NCBI GenBank assembly: GCA_964450495.1
Contig: CAYVFU010000003.1
Location: 1 to 64,000 of the forward strand
Direction of reading: 5' to 3'
DNA: 64,000 nt
Source: CALFUK01 sp964450495
GTDB taxonomy: Bacteria > Bacteroidota > Bacteroidia > Chitinophagales > Saprospiraceae
Position 1 is the first letter of the stretch, and the number at the start of each line of letters is the position of its first letter. The notes beneath the pieces are model-generated. The model was not told the DNA's origin. It was given only the letters and a program-made list of their open reading frames with translations, and searched no databases. The translations under genes and the position numbers were made by a program. Of this stretch, positions 16,367-25,839 are shown piece after piece.

Positions 16367-18114
16367 CACAAGTCACAGGAGCTGAATTCAACAGGGCGAT
16401 CGTAAATAATTCTGATACCCTATATGCTGGCAGGTTCGTCGGTGAACATTTGCAACAAAAAGGACAATATGACCATTATTTACCAATACTATTCAAGGCA
16501 AAATCTCCGACTAATATACTTTTCAAATCATACAATAAATCAGACTATACGTTTCATTCCAGAGTCATACTCGAACATCCAGATCGGATCAGTAGGTATT
16601 TAGATAAATGGATGATTAACAACAGCAGAGGTGCTTATGTCAACATTTTCTTTCTCGGTGTTGTTGTGGCATTGTTACTCTATTTTGGAATGCTATCGTT
16701 TTTCTCTCCCAGAAAGGACTTCATTATCTATGCAATATATCTAGCATGTGTATTTATACATTATATGCTTTCCACAGATACAAATATGCGCTTAGATATT
16801 TTTTTTCCAAATGAGCCAATCAACAATATATTGATTAATGACTTCACATTGAATATTATGTATGCCGTGTATATTTATTTTGCTTATTCATTTCTGGAAG
16901 TGAATCAGCATGATAAATTGGTGAAGAAGTTTTTGTTTTTTCAAATAGGGTTACATATCATACTAGCTTTATTTATTAGCTATTTTCTAATTAGCACAAG
17001 AGCTATTTCTTATACTAGAAATCACATTTATGATTTATATTTTATTGCCTTTTTCGTATCTGTAATTTCAATGATACTTATTTACTTTAGGATCCCAGGG
17101 AAGATTAAATATTTCGTGATAGTGGGATCATTATTTCTAAGTATTGCATCCTTATTAGAAGTATTGAATGACACCCATATCTACAGATGGTTTGAATTTA
17201 CACAAGGAGAACATCGTTTCCTCAGTTTTAATGTGACACAGGTCGGTATATTTTTAGAGCTAATTTGTTTTTCATTAGGAATTGGTTATAAACACAATCG
17301 AGCTTTTCAAGAGAAAGAATCTGCTCAACAAGCGTACATAACGCAGCTACAAAAAAATCAAGAACTACAAGATAAATATACTGATGAATTACAACAGGAA
17401 GTCCAAATACAGGCCAAAGAGCTCATCAAAGAAAGGGAAATTGGTCTTAAAAGACAGTATGATAATCGGATTATGCAATTAGAATCAGACATGCTCTTGT
17501 CACAAATGAATCCACATTTTATTTTCAATAGTCTGAATTCAATCAAATATTTTGCTCTAAGTAAAACCTTAGAGGAGACAGCTGATTACATTACTGACTT
17601 TTCTAAACTAATGCGGATGATCCTGCAGAACTCAAGAAGTAAGTTTATCACTTTAGAAAAGGAAATAGAATTTTTAAATCTGTATCTCAGAATTGAATCT
17701 CGAAGACATGATCGAGCATTTGAATATAGTGTAATTAGTTCTAAAGATATTAACTTACTCATTGATCAAATCCCTGCCATGTTGATTCAGCCAATGGTAG
17801 AAAATGCAATCGTTCATGGTTTATTGCAAAAACCAACGCCTGGAAGAGTTGATGTTTTCTTCAATAAAGATTCAGGCCACATTATTATAGATGTCGTTGA
17901 TGATGGCATTGGTAGAAAAGCAGCAGCACTAAAACGTAACAAGAACAAACTCTATAAACAATCTTCCCTTGGCACAGCGATTACTAAAGAACGGTTAGAC
18001 TTATTAAACGACTTGAATGACATTAATGCCAGCCTTGAAATTGTTGATTTGTATGATGGTAATGGATTATCTGTAGGTACACACGCACAAATCAAAATTC
18101 CATATATGACTTAA
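16357..18114 (+). CDS. LytS/YehU-type sensor histidine kinase, 5' end probably missing
   Basis: Residues ~1-85 look like the end of a periplasmic 7TMR-DISMED2 domain, followed by seven hydrophobic segments (about 92-315, 7TMR-DISM type), a coiled coil (~320-370), and a kinase domain with NPHFIFNSLNSIK (His phosphoacceptor) and the N-box VENAIVHG and DDGIG. Such kinases usually begin with a signal peptide and a full DISMED2 domain, so roughly 100 residues appear to be lost at the assembly gap. The apparent ATG falls in the duplicated 55 bases. The LytTR regulator follows 57 bases later and is the obvious partner. Confidence 0.82.
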   Translation: MLLTQVTGAEFNRAIVNNSDTLYAGRFVGEHLQQKGQYDHYLPILFKAKSPTNILFKSYNKSDYTFHSRVILEHPDRISRYLDKWMINNSRGAYVNIFFLGVVVALLLYFGMLSFFSPRKDFIIYAIYLACVFIHYMLSTDTNMRLDIFFPNEPINNILINDFTLNIMYAVYIYFAYSFLEVNQHDKLVKKFLFFQIGLHIILALFISYFLISTRAISYTRNHIYDLYFIAFFVSVISMILIYFRIPGKIKYFVIVGSLFLSIASLLEVLNDTHIYRWFEFTQGEHRFLSFNVTQVGIFLELICFSLGIGYKHNRAFQEKESAQQAYITQLQKNQELQDKYTDELQQEVQIQAKELIKEREIGLKRQYDNRIMQLESDMLLSQMNPHFIFNSLNSIKYFALSKTLEETADYITDFSKLMRMILQNSRSKFITLEKEIEFLNLYLRIESRRHDRAFEYSVISSKDINLLIDQIPAMLIQPMVENAIVHGLLQKPTPGRVDVFFNKDSGHIIIDVVDDGIGRKAAALKRNKNKLYKQSSLGTAITKERLDLLNDLNDINASLEIVDLYDGNGLSVGTHAQIKIPYMT

Positions 18115-18171
18115 TAATTAAACAAAATCTTGAGATTTGATGTATTTTAAAAATGATTTGTACTTAAAATT

Positions 18172-18918
18172 ATGAAAACAAAAATTAGAGCACTTCTAAT
18201 AGACGATGAATTACATTGCATCGAAACCCTCAAATTTGAAATCCAACGACACTGCCCTGAAGTAGAAATAATCACTACAGCTTCAAATGGACATGAAGGC
18301 ATAGCTGCCATAGAAGCACACCAGCCTGACCTGGTATTTCTTGACATAGAGATGCCTGAAATGAATGGGTTCGAGATGCTGCAAAATTTAAAGGAATACA
18401 ACTTTCATTTGATTTTTGTGACAGCATACGATCATTATGCCATTAAAGCCTTTAAATATTCTGCGATAGATTATTTAATGAAACCTGTGAATGGAGAAGA
18501 TCTATCTGCAGCTATTCAGAGAATTAATGTTGACCAAAACATCCTAAATCGCGCTGAGCAAATAGCATTTTTAAGGGCTCAACTGAGCGGAGAAGCTAAA
18601 GATAAAAAGGTGGCGTTGCCTTTGGGTAACGTAATTGAGTTTGTTGAAATCTCAAAAATCAAAAGACTCGAAGCCAGCGGAAATTATTCTATTGCATTTT
18701 TATCTGATGAAAGAAAATTAACCTTGACAAAAACCCTTAAAGACATCGAATCAATTCTCCAGTCAGACAATTTCTTAAGAATCCACAAATCACATCTTAT
18801 AAATAAAACCTACATAAGTCGGTACATTAAAAAAGAAGGTGGCTACATTGAATTCGCCACAGGTGAAGAGTTTAAAGTGACTCGATTTTCAAAAGATGAG
18901 ATGATAAAATTGATATAA
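18172..18918 (+). CDS. LytTR-family response regulator
   Basis: The 248-residue protein has an N-terminal receiver domain with acidic pair DDE near residue 11, phosphoacceptor Asp in LVFLDIEMP and the Lys in DYLMKPV, then a C-terminal LytTR DNA-binding domain (about 140-248) with IHKSHLIN. It is the cognate partner of the LytS-type kinase immediately upstream and would activate or repress target promoters when phosphorylated. No targets can be named from the sequence. The start is ATG at 18172. Confidence 0.92.
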   Translation: MKTKIRALLIDDELHCIETLKFEIQRHCPEVEIITTASNGHEGIAAIEAHQPDLVFLDIEMPEMNGFEMLQNLKEYNFHLIFVTAYDHYAIKAFKYSAIDYLMKPVNGEDLSAAIQRINVDQNILNRAEQIAFLRAQLSGEAKDKKVALPLGNVIEFVEISKIKRLEASGNYSIAFLSDERKLTLTKTLKDIESILQSDNFLRIHKSHLINKTYISRYIKKEGGYIEFATGEEFKVTRFSKDEMIKLI

Positions 18919-18956
18919 TTAAGCTGTATACCAACTTGAAGTCAAAAGGTAAAACC

Positions 18957-19442
18957 TTACTTTACGATAGCTTGAATCTTTTTTTCCATATCCCCTTCAT
19001 ATCCATCATAATATCCTTCTGAAGTAGAAACAATATTACCATCTTGATCAATTAACATTGAATATGGAATTCCTCGCACACCAAGATTGCCTGCTAAAGC
19101 ACCTTCAGGATCACTGAAAAATGTGTACGGCCAACCTTCTTTTTTTGCCATAGCATTTGCTCTGCTTACAGATCTTGGTTTATCAAGTGTTATTGCGATT
19201 ATCTCAATATCATATTTTTCTTTCCAATCGGGGTATACCTTTTCCAAAGCATTTAATTCCATTTTGCATGGTCCACACCAAGTTGCCCAAAGGCTTACCA
19301 ACTGTACTTTTCCATTATTTGTATAGTCTTTGATATTAACCGCTTCACCTTCAAACGTGTTGACTTCGATAGACGGCAGTGTGTCCTTTACAGTAAAAAT
19401 GGACAAAGTCAGAAATGAGAATAAAATTGCTTTGATAGTCAT
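18957..19442 (-). CDS. TlpA-like thioredoxin-family protein
   Basis: With the start at the ATG at 19440-19442 the protein begins MTIKAILFSFLTLSIF, a signal or anchor segment; a longer frame to 19514 adds residues that do not look like protein termini. The redox motif is WATWCGPC, and the IPYSMLID cis-Pro loop is present, so this is an extracytoplasmic disulfide reductase of the TlpA/ResA type, possibly serving cytochrome c maturation or surface protein quality control. It is convergent with the response regulator gene. Partners are not visible in the window. Confidence 0.88.
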   Translation of the reverse strand: MTIKAILFSFLTLSIFTVKDTLPSIEVNTFEGEAVNIKDYTNNGKVQLVSLWATWCGPCKMELNALEKVYPDWKEKYDIEIIAITLDKPRSVSRANAMAKKEGWPYTFFSDPEGALAGNLGVRGIPYSMLIDQDGNIVSTSEGYYDGYEGDMEKKIQAIVK

Positions 19443-19802
19443 AACAATGTATTTATTACAAATAAAACCAAGATTTATGCCCAATGCTTCTAAAATGACT
19501 CCCTTTAACCTCAATTTAACGATGCAATGAAAGCCAGATTTATAGTATTGGTGATTGCGACAGAACTGCCTTTAGACAGAGGGATGGCTTTAACGGACTA
19601 TTGCTTTTCCTTTAACAAAGTCTACCTTTGTCATTCTAAATCTCTATAATCGGATCATTATTGGTCGAAGGTTTAGCCATAATAATCCGATAATTCTCCA
19701 ACTTGGGCACCAATGGTAGTTATTTTTGCCTTAAGCATAAAAAAGTACCAAATAATTGACCAATCTTTTTCGTTTATTTGCGTAGCAATTCAGAGCACAT
19801 AT
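19443..19802. other. intergenic region between tlpA-like and BatA-like genes
   Basis: These 360 bases separate two divergent genes and hold no convincing gene. A 40-codon open frame from the ATG near 19528 has no recognisable features. An imperfect inverted repeat is present at 19650-19690 (TCGGAT...ATCCGA arms of about 14 bases, 12-base loop), which might be an operator or leader hairpin of the BatA operon. Confidence 0.4.
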
Positions 19803-21821
19803 ATGCAGTTTTTGTACCCCGGATTTCTCTGGGCATTATTCCTTCTCGCAATTCCGATCATAATCCATCTGTTTTACTTCAGACGGTTTAAGAAAGTATA
19901 CTTCAGTAATGTCAAGTATTTAAAGGAAGTAAAGCAGGAGACGAGCAACCGCAGTCGACTTAAAAATCTATTGGTACTGCTCTCCAGACTACTTGCTCTT
20001 GCAGCTTTGATTTTTGCTTTTGCTCAACCCATCCTCACAGATAACGAAACCTTAGAAGAATCCAATAAAGCAATTAGCATTTTTGTGGACAACAGTTTTT
20101 CAATGCAAGCTTTGAGCGAAGATGTCCAGCTTTTTGATCTGGCAAAGGATAAAGCCAGAGACATCATCAATGCCTATGGAGAATCAGATAAATTTCAGGT
20201 AATCACACATGATTTTGAAGGCCGACATCAAAGACTATATACTCAAGAAAATGCTCTCAGTTTAATTGACGAATTAGAGATTTCTCCCTCTGTAAACGAA
20301 CTTCAAGTTGTGTTAAGTAGACAGCAGCAATTACTTGCCAATGAAAATTTAGATAAGGAACTATATATGATTTCTGATTTTCAAAGCAATATTGCCAACT
20401 TGGAATCTGAATTGGATACAAATTATCAGTACAATCTCATTCCGCTACAAGCGGTACAAGAAAAAAATGTCAGTATTGACTCTGTCTGGTTTGCAGCACC
20501 TGTCCCAATCATTAATCAAGCAAATCCAATTCTAATCAAATTGACCAATTACAGCGATTCAGAAGCACAAAATGTCCAATTGAGTTTAGAATATGATGGC
20601 CAAACAAGACCGTTGGGCACAAAAGAATTATCAGCAGGAGCATCTATCGTAGACACCGTTAATTTTTCTATTTTGAAGACTGGGTGGCAAGAAGCCGAAA
20701 TCGTTATATCTGATTATCCTATACAATTTGATGATCGCTATAAAATCAGTTTTGAAGTTGATGAGAAAGTCAACATACTTTCCATTAATGAGCAGGGCAA
20801 TAATCGATACTTGACAGCTGCCTTTAAAGGCTTAAGTTATTTCGACATATTGAACCAACAAGTAGGTAGAATAAATTATGGAGATTTTCAGTCTCAGGAT
20901 TTGATTATAATTAATGAGTTGTCAAACATCTCGTCTGGCTTATCATCTTCCATTCAAAGCTACATTGAGTCTGGCGGAAATGTATTAATCTTTCCTGGTC
21001 GCAATATTTCGAAAGAAGGTTATAATCAATTGCTGACGTCTTTGAAGGCAAATACGATTATAAATTCAGAATCTGGTGCAAAACAGGTTGGCTATATCAA
21101 TACGGATGAGTTCATTTTTAATAATGTCTACGAACGTAACAAGAAAAACATCAAGTATCCAGCAACAAGTTTTCAGTATGCTATGACATCATTCCAAAGA
21201 AATAAGGGTGAAGATTTATTGCGTTACCGTGATGGCTCAAGCTACTTGACGAAGTATGTTTTTGGGCAAGGCAATTTCTATGTGTGTGCAGCACCATTGA
21301 ATGAAAATGCCAATGATCTTGTGCGCAATGCTGAAGTGTTTGTTCCTATGTTGTATAAAATGGGGATCTCAAAGGCCAAAAAAGACAAGATCTCATATAC
21401 CATTGGCTCAGATCAATTAATCGAAGTGGACAATGCTTCTAACGATGGAGATATTGTATATAAAATGACAGGTGATGAAGAGTTTATTCCAGGCCAATAC
21501 AGCATTGGTGCTAAATCAGTCATTGATGTGAATGATCAAATAAAAGAATCCGCCTTTTATACGCTGAAACTTGATGACCAAGAGTTAGGCAAATATGCAT
21601 TTAACTATAATCGCCTAGAATCAGATCTAAGTTATATACCAGAATCTGATTTAAAGTCTTCGCTTGGAGATCAAGTTAACGTTATTGGAAATACAGATTC
21701 AGACAATCTGACGGAATACATCAAAACAGAGGAAAGCGGTAAAGCATTGTGGAAATGGTTTATTATTCTAGTATTAGTATTTTTAGGACTCGAATCTTTA
21801 TTGTTGCGATTTTGGAAATAA
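19803..21821 (+). CDS. BatA-like membrane protein with VWA-type region
   Basis: From the ATG at 19803 the protein starts MQFLYPGFLWALFLLAIPII and has the BatA N-terminal membrane domain (two helices, residues ~5-25 and 55-75, with the FYFRRFKKVYFSN link). A von Willebrand A-like region (FVDNSFSMQA, a MIDAS-type DxSxS) follows, then a long extracytoplasmic part and a C-terminal helix (last ~25 residues). Such proteins are linked to the Bacteroidota Bat/aerotolerance genes and to cell envelope functions. It is the first gene of a four-gene plus-strand series, 17 bases from the dihydroorotase homologue. Confidence 0.8.
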   Translation: MQFLYPGFLWALFLLAIPIIIHLFYFRRFKKVYFSNVKYLKEVKQETSNRSRLKNLLVLLSRLLALAALIFAFAQPILTDNETLEESNKAISIFVDNSFSMQALSEDVQLFDLAKDKARDIINAYGESDKFQVITHDFEGRHQRLYTQENALSLIDELEISPSVNELQVVLSRQQQLLANENLDKELYMISDFQSNIANLESELDTNYQYNLIPLQAVQEKNVSIDSVWFAAPVPIINQANPILIKLTNYSDSEAQNVQLSLEYDGQTRPLGTKELSAGASIVDTVNFSILKTGWQEAEIVISDYPIQFDDRYKISFEVDEKVNILSINEQGNNRYLTAAFKGLSYFDILNQQVGRINYGDFQSQDLIIINELSNISSGLSSSIQSYIESGGNVLIFPGRNISKEGYNQLLTSLKANTIINSESGAKQVGYINTDEFIFNNVYERNKKNIKYPATSFQYAMTSFQRNKGEDLLRYRDGSSYLTKYVFGQGNFYVCAAPLNENANDLVRNAEVFVPMLYKMGISKAKKDKISYTIGSDQLIEVDNASNDGDIVYKMTGDEEFIPGQYSIGAKSVIDVNDQIKESAFYTLKLDDQELGKYAFNYNRLESDLSYIPESDLKSSLGDQVNVIGNTDSDNLTEYIKTEESGKALWKWFIILVLVFLGLESLLLRFWK

Positions 21822-21838
21822 GCCTATAACGAAAAACT

Positions 21839-23104
21839 ATGGATATCCTTCTGAAACAAGTAAAGCTAATTGATAAACGCTCTACCTTTCATAAAAAAAA
21901 GGTTGATATCCTTATTGAAAAAGGCATCATTTCAAAAATCAATAAATCAATTAAAGCGCCAGCAAAAACAAAAATTTGGGCTGAGAAAAATACGCATGTC
22001 TCTATAGGATGGTTTGACATTGGTACGCAATTAGGCGAACCTGGTTTTGAGCAAAGAGAAACCATTGAATCTGCAACACGAGCAGCAATTAAAGGTGGAT
22101 ACACAGGGATTGCTTGCTTTCCAAATACCAACCCCGTTCTCGATCAGCAATCGAGTGTGTCATTCATCATCAACAAAGCAAACACTCAGCCAATCGACAT
22201 CTACCCTATCGGAGCAGTAAGTAAGTCTTGTGATGGAAAAGAAATTGCTGAAATGGTCGACATGCATCATGCGGGTGCAATTGCCTTTTCTGATGGGGAT
22301 CACCCATTGCATCACAGCGGCATACTATTGCGCGCTCTTGAATATTCAAAAAGTTTCAATGGCTTAATCATAAATAAGCCGGCAAATAAAGAAATACAAT
22401 CAAATGGCTTAATTCATGAAGGTGAGATTAGTATCCAACTCGGCATGTCCGGCATTCCTTCTATTGCAGAATCATTGACTGTACATAGAGATTGTGAACT
22501 GTGTGCATATGCGAACGGTCGTTTACTAATCCATAGTATTTCTGCAAAAGAATCACTTAAAGAGATAAAAAGCTATAAGAAAAAAGGGCTTCACATAGAC
22601 GCTAGTATTTCGTATCTAAATCTGGTATACACTGATAAGGAGTTGACAGGTTTTGATGCCAATTTAAAAGTATTGCCGCCTTTGCGAAGTGAATCTGATC
22701 GGAAAGCACTTTTAAAAGCTTTGTCAAATGGAGAAGTCAATGTCATTACAAGCAATCATCAGCCAATAGAACCAGAATTAAAAGAAAAAGAATTTTTCTA
22801 TTCACCATTTGGAGCAATTGGTTTGCAGACTAGCTTTTCAGCTGTCAATACATATTGTAAAAATGACATAGAATTAGAAACCATCATAAATGCATTATCG
22901 GCCGGACCAAGATCTGTCTTAGGCTTAGACATCCCTCAAATTAGTGTTGGCTCAGTAGCCAATCTTACTTTATTTGATCCAAAAGAAAAGTGGGTATTTT
23001 CAAAAGATAAGAATCAGTCAAATTCTGTCAACTCACCATTTATAAATCATGAGTTTGTCGGCAAAGTCCAAGGGATCATCCATCAGAATTCTCTTTTACA
23101 ATAG
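21839..23104 (+). CDS. dihydroorotase homologue lacking metal ligands
   Basis: The 421-residue protein aligns by pattern with type I dihydroorotases: GEPGFEQRETIESATRAAIKG-type segment, FPNTNP, GLIHEGEIS, a C-terminal LTLFDP. The metal-binding D-x-H-x-H motif reads D-I-G-T-Q (60-64), the H in the central ligand region is replaced in LIINKPAN, and the catalytic DHAPH-type loop reads SNHQP. Only one His ligand (LLIHSIS) is kept. It is therefore unlikely to be an active hydrolase and is better called a pyrC-like pseudoenzyme. It lies between BatA-like and DUF4199 genes, an arrangement I recall from other Bacteroidota. Confidence 0.8.
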   Translation: MDILLKQVKLIDKRSTFHKKKVDILIEKGIISKINKSIKAPAKTKIWAEKNTHVSIGWFDIGTQLGEPGFEQRETIESATRAAIKGGYTGIACFPNTNPVLDQQSSVSFIINKANTQPIDIYPIGAVSKSCDGKEIAEMVDMHHAGAIAFSDGDHPLHHSGILLRALEYSKSFNGLIINKPANKEIQSNGLIHEGEISIQLGMSGIPSIAESLTVHRDCELCAYANGRLLIHSISAKESLKEIKSYKKKGLHIDASISYLNLVYTDKELTGFDANLKVLPPLRSESDRKALLKALSNGEVNVITSNHQPIEPELKEKEFFYSPFGAIGLQTSFSAVNTYCKNDIELETIINALSAGPRSVLGLDIPQISVGSVANLTLFDPKEKWVFSKDKNQSNSVNSPFINHEFVGKVQGIIHQNSLLQ

Positions 23105-23142
23105 CTATTATTATCTTTCGAACTCATCATAAAAAAACAACA

Positions 23143-23709
23143 ATGGAAAATAATGAATCGACCTTTGATGCAAATGTCACCCCCATGCAGGCAGGTCTCA
23201 AATACGGCGTATACCTTGGATTGGCAATGTCAATTTTTGGTCTAATCGCTCACTATGGAGGGTTGCAAGATTATACATCTGTTGATGATATTTCGAGTTC
23301 CTTTTTGGTATCAGCAATATCATGGATAATTCTTGCTGCTTTATTTTTTCTTGGTATCAAATATTTTAAAAACGGCAACGAAGGTCACCTTACACTTGGA
23401 GAAGGGATGACAACTGCAATGTTTATTGGATTAGTATCTGGCGTTATTTCTATAATATTCACGTTTATATTTTTCACCTACGTCGCGCCTGAAGTATTAA
23501 GTACACTATCAGAAGCAGCTATGGAAAGTGCAAATGCTGATTTAAGCGACTTATCTGCAGAAGAAAGAGAAAAAGCTGAGGAAATGATGGGTGGAATGAT
23601 GGGAATGTTTATGTCCCCAATCTTTATGGCAGTGTCGACATTCTTTAGCAGAATGTTGAGTGCCGTTCTCTTTGGCTTAGTCTGTTCATTAATTTTAAAG
23701 ACTGATTAA
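23143..23709 (+). CDS. DUF4199 membrane protein
   Basis: The 188-residue protein has four hydrophobic segments (about residues 20-40, 55-75, 95-120 and 160-185) and the pattern of the Bacteroidota DUF4199 family, including the LTLGEGMTTAMFIGLVSG segment. A Met/Gly-rich loop (EMMGGMMGMFM) precedes the last helix. It is an inner-membrane protein of unknown function. It lies 38 bases after the dihydroorotase homologue and 15 before the glycosyltransferase, so the genes are probably one transcript. Confidence 0.85.
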   Translation: MENNESTFDANVTPMQAGLKYGVYLGLAMSIFGLIAHYGGLQDYTSVDDISSSFLVSAISWIILAALFFLGIKYFKNGNEGHLTLGEGMTTAMFIGLVSGVISIIFTFIFFTYVAPEVLSTLSEAAMESANADLSDLSAEEREKAEEMMGGMMGMFMSPIFMAVSTFFSRMLSAVLFGLVCSLILKTD

Positions 23710-23724
23710 TCTTTCAACTTATTT

Positions 23725-24660
23725 ATGGATTTAAGTATCGTCATTGCACTTCTCAACGAAGAAGAATCATTACCAGAATTAGTAAGTTGGATTGACAGAG
23801 TTGTCAAAGAAGCAAATCTCATTACCGAGCTTATCATGATTGACGATGGCAGTACGGATACTTCCTGGCAAGTCATTCAAGAGCTTAAAAAGGAGTATAC
23901 ATATATAAAAGGGATAAAATTCAGAAGAAATTATGGTAAATCTGCAGCACTTAATGTGGGTTTTGAAAAAGCTTCTGGTGATGTCGTTCTGACGATGGAT
24001 GCTGATATGCAAGACAGTCCAGATGAAATTCCTGAGCTCTATGCAATAATCAAACATGAACAGTATGATATTGTCTCTGGCTGGAAACAAAAACGACATG
24101 ACCCAATAGGAAAAACACTTCCTTCTAAGTTTTTCAATATGGTCACACGTAAATTTAGCGGCATAAAATTGCACGACTTTAATTGTGGATTAAAGGCATA
24201 TAATCAAGAAGTGGTGAAAAACATTGAAATCTATGGCGATATGCACAGATACATCCCAGTTATTGCAAAAATGAATGGCTTCCACAAGATTACAGAGAAA
24301 GTAGTCGAACATAGAGCTAGAAAATATGGTGTTTCAAAGTTTGGTGTCGGTCGGATGATGTACGGTTTTTTAGATTTAACCACAGTACTCTTTCTAGGCA
24401 AATTTGGTAAACGTCCAATGCATTTTTTTGGTACATGGGGTATATTCTTCATGTTTATCGGTTTTATGATTTTGTTGTATTTGACAATTGTAAAAATGAT
24501 TTATCATACTGGCGGGATCGCAACAAGACCACTATTCTTTTTTGGAATTTTAACTCTGATTATAGGCACTCAATTATTTGTCACAGGTTATGTCGCTGAA
24601 CTAGTATCTAGAAATGCTGTAGACCGAAACAATTATAAGATTGCAGAAGAAATAAATTAG
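23725..24660 (+). CDS. family 2 glycosyltransferase, membrane anchored
   Basis: The 311-residue protein has the GT-A nucleotide-binding motif IDDGSTD (about residue 39), the metal motif TMDADMQDSPDE, and a central KFGVGRM segment, followed by two C-terminal membrane helices (about residues 235-255 and 270-295). This is the layout of DPM1/GtrB-like prenyl-phosphate glycosyltransferases, which transfer a sugar to a polyprenyl phosphate at the inner membrane. The sugar cannot be told from the sequence. It ends the BatA-like to GT2 series. Confidence 0.9.
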   Translation: MDLSIVIALLNEEESLPELVSWIDRVVKEANLITELIMIDDGSTDTSWQVIQELKKEYTYIKGIKFRRNYGKSAALNVGFEKASGDVVLTMDADMQDSPDEIPELYAIIKHEQYDIVSGWKQKRHDPIGKTLPSKFFNMVTRKFSGIKLHDFNCGLKAYNQEVVKNIEIYGDMHRYIPVIAKMNGFHKITEKVVEHRARKYGVSKFGVGRMMYGFLDLTTVLFLGKFGKRPMHFFGTWGIFFMFIGFMILLYLTIVKMIYHTGGIATRPLFFFGILTLIIGTQLFVTGYVAELVSRNAVDRNNYKIAEEIN

Positions 24661-24688
24661 TGACAGTCCATTAAATGATTTAATATAA

Positions 24689-25063
24689 ATGAAACCTTAT
24701 TCTTTTTTCATTTTCATCTTTTTACTTTCTTGTCAAACGCAAAAAGCGAATTCTAATTTAGCAGAAAGTTGTTTCGGTTTTGATCAGAGACAATGTAAGG
24801 TAGATGAATTTGCTTCTCTTATTAAAGGTAATACGCAAGAAGAAATGTTTGAAGGAATCACAACGTACCTTTCGAATAAAGGCATTGCATTAAGGCACAT
24901 CCGTATCGATATGGATCATCATGAAATGGTTTGTCAAGCTTGTGAGGTTTGTCCAGAACATCACAGATTTTTTATTAGTATTGATACCAATAATGCGACA
25001 GCTTTAAAAAATTTGAATCTTTTCAATCTGGAACCCGTAACATGCGGTGACTATTTCAATTAG
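24689..25063 (+). CDS. small lipoprotein with Cys/His cluster, 124 aa
   Basis: The N-terminus has a lipoprotein signal peptide with the lipobox FLLSC (Cys15). The mature part contains five to seven Cys, including the compact C-x2-C-x2-C cluster CQACEVCPEHH, which with two His could bind a metal or form disulfides. It lies 28 bases after the glycosyltransferase and may be co-transcribed. I do not recognise a family. Outer-membrane or periplasmic location is likely. Confidence 0.6.
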   Translation: MKPYSFFIFIFLLSCQTQKANSNLAESCFGFDQRQCKVDEFASLIKGNTQEEMFEGITTYLSNKGIALRHIRIDMDHHEMVCQACEVCPEHHRFFISIDTNNATALKNLNLFNLEPVTCGDYFN

Positions 25064-25151
25064 AAATAAATAGCGGAAAAAAGCTATGACAAAGCCTAAC
25101 TCTTTATTTCATTTTCATTGACTTTAGAAGCAGTTCTTATTGCAGCTATAT

Positions 25152-25712
25152 CTAAAGGCTTTTCAACATGTCTTCTGCATATTTGAATGCTGTAGTTGCA
25201 TTACTTTCGAATGCTTCTCGAGGTATGACTTTTTGAATGATACCATTTGCATCAATTAAAAACAAACGCCCAAGGCCTAAATCACCTCCAAAAGCAGCTT
25301 CCCCTAATATTTTACCATTAGGAATAATTGGAAAATCAATTGGGTAAGAGCGTCTGAAATCTAGCAACTCTGTTTTGCTTTCTTCAGCAAATGAGATGAC
25401 TTGAAGTTCTTCGCGATATCTACTTTGCAATAAATTCAGCTGATCTATTTGACTTGTACTTATACCATCGGCAGTGCTCCAAAACCAAATTACAACTTTC
25501 TTGCCTTTGTAGTCTCCTAAAAATTGCTCCGTTCCCAACACATCAGGCGCTAAAAACGGTGTCGCTTCAGTATTCTCTAAAGATGCTATCAAATCTTTAG
25601 TGGGAGGCGTAAACGCATCAAACTCTACAAGAAAATAGCCCTTGTCGTTCTGACCATTTACACTAAAAGTGATCAAAAAACACATACCGAAACACAACAG
25701 TAAATTTCTCAT
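25152..25712 (-). CDS. thioredoxin-fold secreted protein without CxxC
   Basis: A signal peptide (residues 1-20, ending VNGQ) precedes a TlpA/AhpC-TSA-like fold: FLGDYKGKKVVIWFW is the usual strand before the active site and LFLIDANGIIQKVIP the C-terminal strand. The active-site position reads WSTADGIS, so both redox cysteines are gone. It may be a structural or binding relative of thioredoxin rather than an oxidoreductase. It is divergent from queE. Confidence 0.75.
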   Translation of the reverse strand: MRNLLLCFGMCFLITFSVNGQNDKGYFLVEFDAFTPPTKDLIASLENTEATPFLAPDVLGTEQFLGDYKGKKVVIWFWSTADGISTSQIDQLNLLQSRYREELQVISFAEESKTELLDFRRSYPIDFPIIPNGKILGEAAFGGDLGLGRLFLIDANGIIQKVIPREAFESNATTAFKYAEDMLKSL

Positions 25713-25839
25713 ACAGCGATAAAGGTTTAGAACGGCAATATCAGAAGACTTTCTGACAATGGAAACACAGCCTTCGTTAATGTTTCGTCAAAAAATGAAG
25801 ACATTATCACTTTCGCCTAGCAAATCAACTTTAAGGAAG

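Noticed and set aside
19528..19650. 40-codon open frame with ATG in the tlpA-batA intergenic region
   Set aside because: No signal peptide, no lipobox, no conserved pattern visible; length is compatible with chance.
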